A DNA stretch of 64,000 nt from CALKXV01 sp964632495 (GTDB taxonomy: Bacteria > Pseudomonadota > Alphaproteobacteria > Rhodobacterales > Rhodobacteraceae), in assembly GCA_964632495.1 (NCBI GenBank), contig CAZWDS010000008.1:7471-71470 (forward strand). The letters are read 5' to 3'. The translations under genes and the position numbers were made by a program. Shown piece by piece: positions 44,140 through 52,289 of the stretch (its first letter is position 1; each line of letters begins with the position of its first letter). The notes below the pieces were generated by a model, which saw only the letters and a program-made list of their open reading frames with translations, did no database searches and was not told where the DNA came from.

Positions 44140-44384
44140 CCGCCTGTCATCGGCGGGAAAAACGCCACTTCACGAACTCCGGACAGTGATGCGTCCATGT
44201 CGGTCAGTTCCTGATCCAAAGCAACACGCACCGACGACATATCGGAAAACGCCAACGCATGAGCATCGCTGCGGGCCCGCAATTCGTCGACCAAACCCGC
44301 AACCGTGTCGGCCTCTGTTTCAATCTGCTCGCCACGTTCGCCAATCCGTTCTCGCAGCCAGGCAAAATACAGAACGTCTATCAT
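44136..44384 (-). CDS. moaD: Molybdopterin synthase sulfur-carrier subunit MoaD
   Basis: This 82-residue ubiquitin-like protein begins MIDVLYFAWLRERIG and ends in PPMTGG, the C-terminal Gly-Gly that is thiocarboxylated. The start at 44384 overlaps the pgsA stop (ATGA), and an upstream frame extension inside pgsA is not used. It is in an operon with pgsA and moaE. Confidence 0.95.
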   Translation of the reverse strand: MIDVLYFAWLRERIGERGEQIETEADTVAGLVDELRARSDAHALAFSDMSSVRVALDQELTDMDASLSGVREVAFFPPMTGG

Positions 44385-45043
44385 CGCTCGTCTTTCAAAT
44401 AGGGCATCGCCTTGCGCAGATAGTCGATGCCCGTGATCAACGTCAAAGCTCCGGCAATCCATAACAATCCGACCCCGGCCCACCAAGTGACCCGCGCGGC
44501 CATGTCGATCAGGCGAAGACCCGAGGGATCGTCGCCTCCGTCAAATATTGCAGCTATTGTGGCCGCATCCATACCCGTCATCCGATCCAGCAACATATGA
44601 CCAAAAATGCCTGTGGCGAACAAAACCGCAATCGCCACCATCTGCGCGGTCGTCTTCCACTTAGCCAGGTTGGTGACTTTCAAAGTTCCCGCCGTATCGC
44701 CCAGAAATTCCCGCAAGCCGGACACGAAAACTTCCCGGAACATGATGACTGTTGCGGGCAGCAAAATCCACGGATCCATGCCCGCATAGCCGGTGATCAC
44801 CAACAATGCGATCACCACCATCGCCTTGTCGGCAATCGGGTCCATCATCGCCCCAAACTTGGTTTCCTGTTTCCAGGCGCGCGCCAGATAGCCGTCCAGA
44901 AAATCCGTCAACGCCGCCGTCACAAACAGGATCAGCGCGAACCAATCCGCCCAAGGCCGCGTGAAATAGAGAAACATCAGCACAACGCCAGGCGCCGCCA
45001 GCAGCCTCAAAAGCGTCAGGATATTAGGCAAGTTCCACGTCAT
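44381..45043 (-). CDS. pgsA: CDP-diacylglycerol-glycerol-3-phosphate 3-phosphatidyltransferase
   Basis: This 220-residue integral membrane enzyme has the CDP-alcohol phosphotransferase signature DFLDGYLARAW...KFGAMMDPIADK (D-x2-DG-x2-AR-x8-G-x3-D-x3-D). It makes phosphatidylglycerol phosphate for membrane lipid synthesis. It starts with MTWNLPNILTLLRL, the usual N-terminus. It is coupled to moaD and moaE downstream and follows uvrC with a 371-bp gap. Confidence 0.95.
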   Translation of the reverse strand: MTWNLPNILTLLRLLAAPGVVLMFLYFTRPWADWFALILFVTAALTDFLDGYLARAWKQETKFGAMMDPIADKAMVVIALLVITGYAGMDPWILLPATVIMFREVFVSGLREFLGDTAGTLKVTNLAKWKTTAQMVAIAVLFATGIFGHMLLDRMTGMDAATIAAIFDGGDDPSGLRLIDMAARVTWWAGVGLLWIAGALTLITGIDYLRKAMPYLKDER

Positions 45044-45414
45044 ACCCCTGACTTAGACCCAAGCCCGGCCGTTGAAAAGAGCCGTCAGGACAACTTGGCA
45101 GGAATGCGCAGCCGCGTGATTTCAGCCGTTCTCGATCACCTTTTGGCGCAGGTATCCGAAATACGTCGGATCGCTTTTGTGCTCGACCTTGCTCCGCAAC
45201 GAATAAAGTGACTGTTCGACCGGATTGTCGAACCACATGAAAAGCCAAAGTCTCTGCAAGTCCGACGCCCTCAACGACGCCAAAATCGATCAATCCAAAG
45301 ACGAAAACAATAGCGCCCCAACATTCAGACGTCAGCGCTGCAAAGAGATTCTAACGAAAAAATTCTCCATACCCGATGGATAGACGGTTGATTTGGTGGA
45401 AATATGATCCGAAA
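45044..45414. other. Gap between uvrC and pgsA
   Basis: This 371-bp gap holds one credible small open frame (45122-45238, minus strand), listed separately. The part 45284-45414 is AT-rich and shows no gene; it includes the 3' region of uvrC, and no T-tailed hairpin was found. Confidence 0.5.
45122..45238 (-). CDS. Possible small protein of 38 residues between uvrC and pgsA
   Basis: An ATG-started frame reads MWFDNPVEQSLYSLRSKV and ends YFGYLRQKVIENG. The composition (aromatic and charged residues, no rare-codon bias) looks like real protein. The frame stays open 15 codons further upstream to a TTG at 45283 (ILASLRASDLQRLWLF), so a 53-residue form is possible. No strong ribosome site is visible. 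No function is recognised, and it could also be the remnant of a longer gene. Confidence 0.35.
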   Translation of the reverse strand: MWFDNPVEQSLYSLRSKVEHKSDPTYFGYLRQKVIENG

Positions 45415-47283
45415 TCAGCCCTTTTCGTGGAAATAGTCGTAAATCGTCTCGGCGATCTTGGCCGAAATCCCGTCCACCGCTTTCAAATCCGCAAGATCAG
45501 CCCGGCCAACTGCCTTTGCCGATCCGAAATGCGCCAGCAAAGCCCGTTTTCGTGTCGCCCCCACGCCCGGAACATCATCCAAAGGCGTCGCCCCGACTGC
45601 CTTGGACCGTTTCGCACGGTGCGCGCCAATCGCAAAGCGGTGCGCCTCGTCGCGCATACGTTGGACAAAGTATAGAACCGGATCGCCACGGCGCAGCGCG
45701 AAGGGGCGTTGCCCGGTGCGGTGGAATTCCTCTTTGCCCTGATCCCGGTCCACACCCTTGGCCACGCCGACCATGGGCACGTCTTCAACGCCTAACTCGG
45801 CCAAAATGCCTTGCACGGCGCTCACTTGCCCCGCACCGCCATCAATCAGCAACAGATCAGGCCAAGCTTCGGTCTGGCGGTCCGGGTCTTCCTTCAGCAA
45901 GCGTTTGAACCGCCGGGTCAGAACCTCGCGCATCATGCCGAAATCGTCGCCGGGCGTCAGGCTTTCATCCTTGATGTTGAACTTGCGGTACTGGCTTTTC
46001 AGGAACCCTTCGGCCCCCGCCACGATCATGCCACCCACAGCATGGCTGCCTTGGATGTGGCTGTTGTCATAAACCTCGATCCGCGCAGGCGGGCCGTCCA
46101 GATCGAACGCCTCGGCCAGACCGGCCAGCAGTTTCGCTTGTGTCGCGGTTTCCGACATTTTGCGCGCCAGACTTTCGCGCGCATTGCGCAAGGCCCCCGC
46201 CACCAACTCTTTCTTCTCGCCCCGCTGAGGCACCAGAATTTCGACCTTCCGCCCGGCTTTGTCGCTCAAAGCCTCGGCCAAGAGATCGGTATCCTCAATT
46301 TCATCCGACAACAGAATCTGACGCGGAGGATCCTTTTGATCGTAAAACTGACCCAGGAAGGCCTGCATCACCTCGGCCGCCTCGGCCCCAGAACCGGTGC
46401 GCGGATAATAGTCCCGATTGCCCCAGTTCTGATTGGCGCGGATGAAAAACACCTGCACACAGGCCTGTCCGCCTTCCATATGCAGCGACACCACATCGGC
46501 TTCGGCCACACCTGCCGGGTTCACCGCCTGCGTGCCCTGCACAAACGTCAGCGCCTTCAGCCGGTCGCGCAGGGCCGCCGCGCGTTCGAACTCCATCGCT
46601 TCCGAGGCGTCTTGCATCTCGGCTGCCAGCTTTTCCTGGACCTTGGTCGTACGGCCCTTCAGAAACTTCTCGGCATCGCTGACTAGGGCGCCATATTCCT
46701 CTTCGCTGACGTACCCCACACACGGCGCGCAACACCGCTTGATCTGATACAATAGACATGGTCGCGTGCGGCTTTCAAAGGTAGCGTCCGAACAGTTCCG
46801 CAGCAGAAACACCTTCTGCAACTGATTAAGCGTTCGGTTCACAGCCCCCGCGCTGGCGAAGGGGCCATAGTAATCGCCCTTCTCTTTCTTCGCGCCCCGG
46901 TGCTTTTTGATGGGCGGAAAGCTATGTTCCTTCGACACCAGAATGTTTGGAAAGCTCTTGTCATCGCGCAGCAGCACGTTGTAGCGCGGCTTTAACTGCT
47001 TGATCAGGTTCTGCTCTAACAAAAGCGCTTCGGTTTCCGTGCGCGTCGTCAGGAACATCATCGAAACCGTATCGCGGATCATCCGCGCAATCCGGGGAGA
47101 ATGCCCTGTGGGGCGCGCGTAGTTCGACACACGCGCCTTCAGGTTCCGCGCCTTGCCGACGTAAAGAACCGCGCCTTTTTCATCCAGCATCCGATACACA
47201 CCGGGGCTGGCATCCAGCGTTTTCAGATACGACTGGATGACGTCAAAGCCGGTCTTGGGCGAGGGATCAGCGGATGTACTCAT
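45415..47283 (-). CDS. uvrC: Excinuclease ABC subunit C
   Basis: This is 622 residues from the ATG at 47283. It has the GIY-YIG nuclease domain at the N-terminus (GVYRMLDEKGAVLYVGKARNLKARV), a Cys cluster typical of UvrC (NCSDATFESRTRPCLL, IKRCCAPCVG), the UVR domain near 200-235 (MEFERAAALRDRLKAL), the RNase H-like endonuclease domain, and helix-hairpin-helix at the C-terminus. It makes both incisions in nucleotide excision repair. A TTG 15 codons upstream is rejected. It is probably co-transcribed with pgsA, moaD and moaE. Confidence 0.96.
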   Translation of the reverse strand: MSTSADPSPKTGFDVIQSYLKTLDASPGVYRMLDEKGAVLYVGKARNLKARVSNYARPTGHSPRIARMIRDTVSMMFLTTRTETEALLLEQNLIKQLKPRYNVLLRDDKSFPNILVSKEHSFPPIKKHRGAKKEKGDYYGPFASAGAVNRTLNQLQKVFLLRNCSDATFESRTRPCLLYQIKRCCAPCVGYVSEEEYGALVSDAEKFLKGRTTKVQEKLAAEMQDASEAMEFERAAALRDRLKALTFVQGTQAVNPAGVAEADVVSLHMEGGQACVQVFFIRANQNWGNRDYYPRTGSGAEAAEVMQAFLGQFYDQKDPPRQILLSDEIEDTDLLAEALSDKAGRKVEILVPQRGEKKELVAGALRNARESLARKMSETATQAKLLAGLAEAFDLDGPPARIEVYDNSHIQGSHAVGGMIVAGAEGFLKSQYRKFNIKDESLTPGDDFGMMREVLTRRFKRLLKEDPDRQTEAWPDLLLIDGGAGQVSAVQGILAELGVEDVPMVGVAKGVDRDQGKEEFHRTGQRPFALRRGDPVLYFVQRMRDEAHRFAIGAHRAKRSKAVGATPLDDVPGVGATRKRALLAHFGSAKAVGRADLADLKAVDGISAKIAETIYDYFHEKG

Positions 47284-47570
47284 GATTCTTGATGTGGCTG
47301 CACAGATCGGAAGATGGAGACAAGACAAAAGCTGTCCACTAATTCTGTGGATAACTCTGCGGACAAGACTGGTGCCTCCCGGTTTTTTCGTTGAATTCAG
47401 CGCCTTTCAGGTGTTTGCCTATTTTTTAGGCACATTTGCAGGCCTCTGATTTCATTGACTATTTTTTCTTACCTTAACCAAATTACTGATAACATTAGGA
47501 ATTTCGTAACGCTTTTGTAACGCGGATGTGAGGCCGTGCACAACTTACCCGGCGGCAGGCAGAAATTGGC
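47284..47570. promoter_or_regulatory. AT-rich promoter region of uvrC with an 11-bp-spaced direct repeat
   Basis: No gene is seen in 287 bp. GTAACGC occurs at 47506-47512 and again at 47517-47523, exactly 11 bp apart. A small inverted repeat TGCCTA/TAGGCA is at 47416-47432. The region should hold the uvrC promoter on the minus strand and the end of the SDR operon. Confidence 0.45.
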
Positions 47571-48356
47571 CTATTCCACCCCCTGAGTGTCCGGGGTTTG
47601 CCAGCCCAAATGCTGCCCGCCATCGACGCAAATCAGCTGCCCGGTGACGCTTGGGGCGTCCATGAAATATCCCAAAGCCCCCGTCACGTCCGAAGCATCA
47701 GCGCCGCGCCCCATGATCGTGCCCTTCCTCTGGCCTTCGAAATGCGCCCGGCTTTGTCGCGCGCCCTGCATCGTCGGACCCGGACCGATGGCATTGACGC
47801 GCACGCGGGCCCCAAAGGTTTGCGCAGCGGTCTGGGTCATCGCCCAAAGGCCCATCTTGGCAATCGTATAGGAAGCGAAATGCGGGGTCAGCTTTCTGAC
47901 CCGTTGATCCACCATGTTCACGACCAAGGCGTTCGCTGTCGGCTCGTCCCATTCACCGCCCCGGTCGGGCTCGGGTGCTTGAGCAGCGAAGGCTTGGGTC
48001 AGAACGAAAGGGGCGCGCAGGTTCGATTCAATGTGACGATCCCAACTGTCGCGGGTCGCGGTTTCGATGGTGTCATGCTCAAAGATCGAAGCCGAGTTGA
48101 CCAGCACCGTCAAAGGCCCACCAAGCGCTTCTGCTGCGCGGGGGACCAGCGCTTGCATCTCGGCTTCTTCAGTCAGATCGGCCTGTAAAGCGACGGCCTT
48201 CACACCCAAGGCTTCGGCCTCGGCAACCACCGCCTGCGCGTCATCCTCAGACCCGTTGTAGTGAACCGCCACGTCCATGCCACGCCCGGCAAGATAAAGC
48301 GCCATCGCACGTCCCAGCCGCTTGGCGCCACCCGTGATCAGGGCCTGCCCGCTCAT
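47571..48356 (-). CDS. SDR-family pteridine reductase-like protein (FolM/PTR1 type)
   Basis: This 261-residue short-chain dehydrogenase begins ALITGGAKRLGRAMA, the GGAKRLG nucleotide motif of pteridine reductases. Instead of the usual catalytic Ser it has Asp in VNMVDQR, then 13 residues later Tyr, and Lys four further (YTIAK). That is the Asp-Tyr-Lys arrangement of PTR1 and FolM, which reduce dihydropterins or dihydrofolate. The start at 48356 overlaps the exchanger stop; the longer frame is rejected. It closes an operon with an S49 peptidase, a small zinc-ribbon protein and a Ca/Na exchanger. Confidence 0.83.
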   Translation of the reverse strand: MSGQALITGGAKRLGRAMALYLAGRGMDVAVHYNGSEDDAQAVVAEAEALGVKAVALQADLTEEAEMQALVPRAAEALGGPLTVLVNSASIFEHDTIETATRDSWDRHIESNLRAPFVLTQAFAAQAPEPDRGGEWDEPTANALVVNMVDQRVRKLTPHFASYTIAKMGLWAMTQTAAQTFGARVRVNAIGPGPTMQGARQSRAHFEGQRKGTIMGRGADASDVTGALGYFMDAPSVTGQLICVDGGQHLGWQTPDTQGVE

Positions 48357-49297
48357 CCGTGCCACACAACGGCGATGATGTAAGCGATGTAAAGCCCGAA
48401 CAGCAACGTGCCCCAACGGCGGGTCAGGTCCCATTTCGGCGGGAAGACGAAAGGCACCAGCAAAAGCGTGGCCCCCAACATCACCCAAAGGTCAAAGACC
48501 ATGAAGGCTTTCGGCACAGGGATCGGGCCAAACAGACTGGCGATGCCCATAATGGCCAGAAGGTTAAAGATATTCGACCCGATGACATTGCCCAAAGCCA
48601 CATCCGCCTGCCGCCGGTAAGCCGCCATCACGGTTGTAGCCAACTCGGGCAAAGACGTACCAAGAGCCACCAGCGTCAGACCGATCGCGCTGTCCGACAC
48701 TCCGAACATCCGCGCAATCTCGACCGAAGAATCGACGAAAAACGTCGCCCCCAAAGGCAGACCGATCAGGCCCAGCCCCAGAAACACACCAATTTTCCAG
48801 CCCGGCATGGACAAGTCCGCGCCTTCCAGCGCTTCGGCATCTGTCTCTTGACGATGTACAATGGCCGCCCGCGCCTGATCGCCTAAGATCAACGCCAGCA
48901 GTACCAACAGAATTCCACCGTGCATCCACGTGATCGGGCCAAGGCCGCAGAGCGCAATAAAGACAAGGCTAGCGCCCACCATCGTGACATAGCTTTTGCG
49001 GGTGTCATATTCGGCCGTATGCAGCCGCGAGATCAGCGCAGGCACGCCCAAAACCAGCAAGACATTCGCCGTGTTCGAGCCGACCGCGTTCCCAAGGGCA
49101 AGGCCCGGCGCGCCGTCCAGAATAGACTGGATCGAGATAATAAGTTCGGGCGCAGAGGTGCCAAAAGCCACAATCGTCAAACTGACGATCAAAGCGGGGA
49201 TGCCTAGCCTGAGGGACAGGTTCACGGCACCCCGCACCAGCAAATCGCCAGCAATCAGCAGGATCACCAATCCCAGAAGCGCTGTCAGCCAAACCAC
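48353..49297 (-). CDS. Calcium/sodium antiporter (CaCA family)
   Basis: This 314-residue membrane protein has two homologous halves, each with an alpha-repeat ion site: GTSAPELIISI in the first and GTSLPELATTV in the second, and about ten hydrophobic segments. It resembles the YrbG-type K+-independent exchangers. The GTG at 49297 is chosen because it comes two codons after the stop of the small upstream gene and has AAGG before it; a TTG at 49336 inside that gene is less likely. Confidence 0.87.
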   Translation of the reverse strand: MVWLTALLGLVILLIAGDLLVRGAVNLSLRLGIPALIVSLTIVAFGTSAPELIISIQSILDGAPGLALGNAVGSNTANVLLVLGVPALISRLHTAEYDTRKSYVTMVGASLVFIALCGLGPITWMHGGILLVLLALILGDQARAAIVHRQETDAEALEGADLSMPGWKIGVFLGLGLIGLPLGATFFVDSSVEIARMFGVSDSAIGLTLVALGTSLPELATTVMAAYRRQADVALGNVIGSNIFNLLAIMGIASLFGPIPVPKAFMVFDLWVMLGATLLLVPFVFPPKWDLTRRWGTLLFGLYIAYIIAVVWHG

Positions 49298-49301
49298 GCG
49301 G

Positions 49302-49469
49302 TTACGCCTTGCCGCAAGGACATGCGTCCTTGCCAATCCGGTGCCGTCCGCAGTTCGGACACTTCTGAGACACCTGCTTCAGGCTTTTCGGCAACAAAAG
49401 GCTTAGCTTCCCAAACATGGCCAGAACGGCGATGAACACCAAAAACAGCGTAACGATTTTCAGCATCAT
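49302..49469 (-). CDS. Small membrane-anchored zinc-ribbon protein (55 residues)
   Basis: The frame begins MMLKIVTLFLVFIAVLAMFG, one membrane segment with a positively charged exit, and ends with CPNCGRHRIGKDACPCGKA, a CxxC...CxC zinc ribbon. It lies in the narrow gap between the S49 peptidase stop (5 bp away) and the exchanger start (4 bp away) on the same strand. This spacing argues that it is a real translated gene. It may be an inner-membrane accessory of either neighbour. No characterised homologue is recognised. Confidence 0.75.
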   Translation of the reverse strand: MMLKIVTLFLVFIAVLAMFGKLSLLLPKSLKQVSQKCPNCGRHRIGKDACPCGKA

Positions 49470-49474
49470 GGCGT

Positions 49475-50272
49475 TTAGGCTCCGAACCGCTGGAACGCTG
49501 CGCGGTCTTCTACTTCGGCCAGCGCATCCCCAACAAGGGATGCTCCGAACCGCGACAAGAATGGCTTTTTCTGCGCATAGGCCCGCAACCGAACCTTGTC
49601 GCCGTAGATTTCCTTCATCTTCGGCACCAGATGCCCGACCCCGTCGATCAATCCTGTCGGCAAAGCCTGATCGCCAACCCAGATATCCGCGTTGAACAGG
49701 TCCATTTTGGTGTTCAAACGCGTGCCCCTGCAGGTTTTCACATGATCAATGAACTCGCCGTGGATATGCTCCTGCAACGCCTTGATTCGCTGCACGTCCT
49801 CGGGTTTTTCCGGTTTGAACGGATCGCCCAGACTTTTCGAATTGCCCGCCGTGTAAACCCGACGTTCGATGCCGTATTTCTCGATCAGCTCGTTCAGACC
49901 AAAGCCCGCCGAAATCACGCCGATCGAACCAACGATCGAATGACGATCAACCCAAATCTCATCCGCCGCACTGGCAATATAGTATCCGCCCGAAGCCGCC
50001 ACATCCTCGACAAAGGCATAGACCTTCACGTCTTTCTCTTCGGCCAGTCGACGAATACGCGCCGAGATCAGCGAGGATTGCGTGGGGCTCCCCCCCGGCG
50101 AATTGATCGACAAGGCCACCGCGTCGGGCTTGCCTTTTGCGAAGGCTTTTTCGATCAGATCTGCCAAGCCGGCATCTGACAAAGCGCCACGGGTGCGCGC
50201 CGCGATCACCCCGTGCAAACGAAGGACGGCAACCGTGGGCTCGGATTTCATAAATGGGATAAAACGCTTCAT
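49475..50272 (-). CDS. S49-family peptidase (SppA/SohB-like)
   Basis: This 265-residue protein belongs to the signal-peptide-peptidase/protein C family: INSPGGSPTQSS, the nucleophile Ser region AASGGYYIASAADEI, GSIGVISAGF, and the general-base Lys in AGNSKSLGDPF. It is of the short SppA type with no clear membrane segment, so it may be cytosolic like archaeal and Bacillus-type catalytic domains. The ATG at 50272 is chosen; a TTG 12 codons upstream is possible. It heads the operon that runs to the SDR gene. Confidence 0.86.
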   Translation of the reverse strand: MKRFIPFMKSEPTVAVLRLHGVIAARTRGALSDAGLADLIEKAFAKGKPDAVALSINSPGGSPTQSSLISARIRRLAEEKDVKVYAFVEDVAASGGYYIASAADEIWVDRHSIVGSIGVISAGFGLNELIEKYGIERRVYTAGNSKSLGDPFKPEKPEDVQRIKALQEHIHGEFIDHVKTCRGTRLNTKMDLFNADIWVGDQALPTGLIDGVGHLVPKMKEIYGDKVRLRAYAQKKPFLSRFGASLVGDALAEVEDRAAFQRFGA

Positions 50273-50402
50273 GACAGCCCATCTAGGCCGCTTCACGTCC
50301 AGCAACAAGGAGGAAGCTATTCAGCCACACGATAAACACACGCAAAACACCACCGCTTTTACCGAAGGCACCGGGATCGCTATCCAGTTCCAAAACAGGC
50401 GA

Positions 50403-52061
50403 TCAACCCGGGTCTCTCCACCGATTCACAATGGGATAACGCCGATCCAGCCAGAATGACCGCTTGGTCAAACGCGCACCCGGTGCGGACTGATAGCGCT
50501 TGTATTCAGCGATATAGATCAAGCCCTCGATCTTTTTCACCACATCGCGGTCAAACCCCATGGCCACGACCTCGGGCACGGATTTCTCGTCATCGATCAA
50601 AGCGGTCAGGATGACATCCAGCTCCGCGTATTCCGGCAAAGAATCGCTGTCTTTCTGATCTTCGCGCAATTCGGCCGTAGGCGGCTTGTCGATCACCGCA
50701 GGCGGGATCACCTCGCCTTTGGGCCCCATCATCCAATCCCGGTGATTGGCGTTGCGCCAACGACAGGCCTCGAACAGGCGCATTTTATAAAGGTCTTTCA
50801 CCGGGTTATAGCCGCCCGCCATATCGCCATAGATCGTCGCATAGCCGACAGCGACCTCGGATTTGTTGCCCGTGGTCAAAAGCATCTCGCCAAATTTGTT
50901 GGACAGCGCCATCAGGATCACACCACGCAGCCTGGACTGGATGTTTTCCTCGGTTGTATCGGGCGTCGTCCCCTCCAACAAAGGCGCCAAAGCTTCAGTC
51001 ATCGCCGCACGCGGACCCGAGATTGGAACGGTATCCAACCGAATGCCCAAAGCCTGTGCCACGGCCGCCGCGTCATCCAACGACGCCTGCGATGTATACT
51101 CCGACGGCATCATCACACCGCGCACGTTTTCAGGACCCAGCGCATCGGCAGCAATCGTTGCCACAATCGCACTGTCAATCCCGCCAGACAGACCCAAAAG
51201 CGCCTGGCTAAACCCGGTCTTGCGGAAATAATCCCGCGTGGCCTCGACCATAACGCGGTAATCTTGCTCCCACTCGTCAGGAAAAGCGATCACTTCGCCC
51301 GGAACAGCCCGCCATCCGGCGTCGGTTTCCTCGAAATCCACATGGGTGATCGCCTCGTCAAAGACAGGCAAGCGCACCACCAACTCGCCGCCGGGGTTCA
51401 AAACAAAAGTACCACCATCAAAGACCTGATCGTCCTGTCCGCCGATCATGTTTAGATAGACCAAAGGCAAACCCGTCTCGACCACGCGCGCGACCATCAC
51501 GTTCAACCGTGTATCGAACTTACCACGATAGTAAGGCGAGCCATTCGGCACCAATAGAATCTCGGCCCCCGATTCTTCCAACGCTTCGGGCACTTCTTCA
51601 TGCCAGGCGTCTTCACAAATCGGTGTGCCGACGCGCACCACGCCCAGATCATAAGGTCCCCCCAAGGGACCGCGATCATAAAGCCGCACCTCGTCAAACA
51701 CGGTCTCATTCGGCAAATCATGCTTCAGCACCTGCCGCACCAATCGACCGTCCTTCAGGATGTGATAAGCGTTGTAAAGCTTGTCGCCCTGCAACAACGG
51801 CCCGCCTATGCCGATCGCAGGACCATCCGAACAGGCCTCTTGCAAAGCCTCGATATGGGTCATGGCATCGCGTACAAAGGCCGGTTTCATCACCAAATCC
51901 TGCGTTTGATAGCCTGTGATAAACATTTCGGGCAGCGCCACCATATCGGCCCCAGCCTCTTTCGCGGCCTCCCACGCGCGTTTTGCCAAAGCCATATTGC
52001 CTGCCAAATCCCCAACCGTGGGGTTCATCTGAGCCAGTGTCAGCCGAAACTTTCCTGCCAT
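50403..52061 (-). CDS. nadE: Glutamine-dependent NAD+ synthase
   Basis: This 552-residue two-domain enzyme has an N-terminal nitrilase-type glutaminase with the Glu-Lys-Cys triad (LPEMFITGY, LKHDLPNE, GTPICEDAWHE) and a C-terminal NAD synthase with the PP-loop GLSGGIDSAIVA near 295. It makes NAD+ from deamido-NAD, ATP and glutamine. Length and motifs are complete. It is a single-gene unit, divergent from the MORN-repeat gene. The 130-bp gap below it (50273-50402) shows no gene. Confidence 0.96.
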   Translation of the reverse strand: MAGKFRLTLAQMNPTVGDLAGNMALAKRAWEAAKEAGADMVALPEMFITGYQTQDLVMKPAFVRDAMTHIEALQEACSDGPAIGIGGPLLQGDKLYNAYHILKDGRLVRQVLKHDLPNETVFDEVRLYDRGPLGGPYDLGVVRVGTPICEDAWHEEVPEALEESGAEILLVPNGSPYYRGKFDTRLNVMVARVVETGLPLVYLNMIGGQDDQVFDGGTFVLNPGGELVVRLPVFDEAITHVDFEETDAGWRAVPGEVIAFPDEWEQDYRVMVEATRDYFRKTGFSQALLGLSGGIDSAIVATIAADALGPENVRGVMMPSEYTSQASLDDAAAVAQALGIRLDTVPISGPRAAMTEALAPLLEGTTPDTTEENIQSRLRGVILMALSNKFGEMLLTTGNKSEVAVGYATIYGDMAGGYNPVKDLYKMRLFEACRWRNANHRDWMMGPKGEVIPPAVIDKPPTAELREDQKDSDSLPEYAELDVILTALIDDEKSVPEVVAMGFDRDVVKKIEGLIYIAEYKRYQSAPGARLTKRSFWLDRRYPIVNRWRDPG

Positions 52062-52066
52062 GGGTC

Positions 52067-52115
52067 TTCATCTCTTTCCAAATACGCCGGGGGGTCCGGG
52101 GGGCAGCGCCCCCGG
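52067..52115. repeat. 21-bp dispersed repeat copy 2 with adjoining GC-rich palindrome
   Basis: The bases 52067-52087 are the inverse of 41108-41128. Directly after comes a REP-like hairpin, CCGGGGG/CCCCCGG (52096-52115). The arrangement lies upstream of nadE and the MORN gene. The remaining gap up to 52289 shows no gene. Confidence 0.55.
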
Positions 52116-52289
52116 GGATCGACGCCGAAGGCGGCGAAATCCCGTTTTCCCGGTCTTATCAGACCATGCGGCAAGGAAAAGGTCGTCACGGGGGAAAAGC
52201 GTTGCGGGCGAAGAGAGGCTCCACTAGATTTGGCCACGAGTAGGGAAAACGCGGGCACCAGCCCGGACAGTGAGGAGCGGGTCGGTCAC

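Noticed and set aside
51600..52289. Upstream extension of the MORN frame across nadE
   Set aside because: It lies antisense to the well-supported nadE gene and precedes an obvious signal peptide at 52290.
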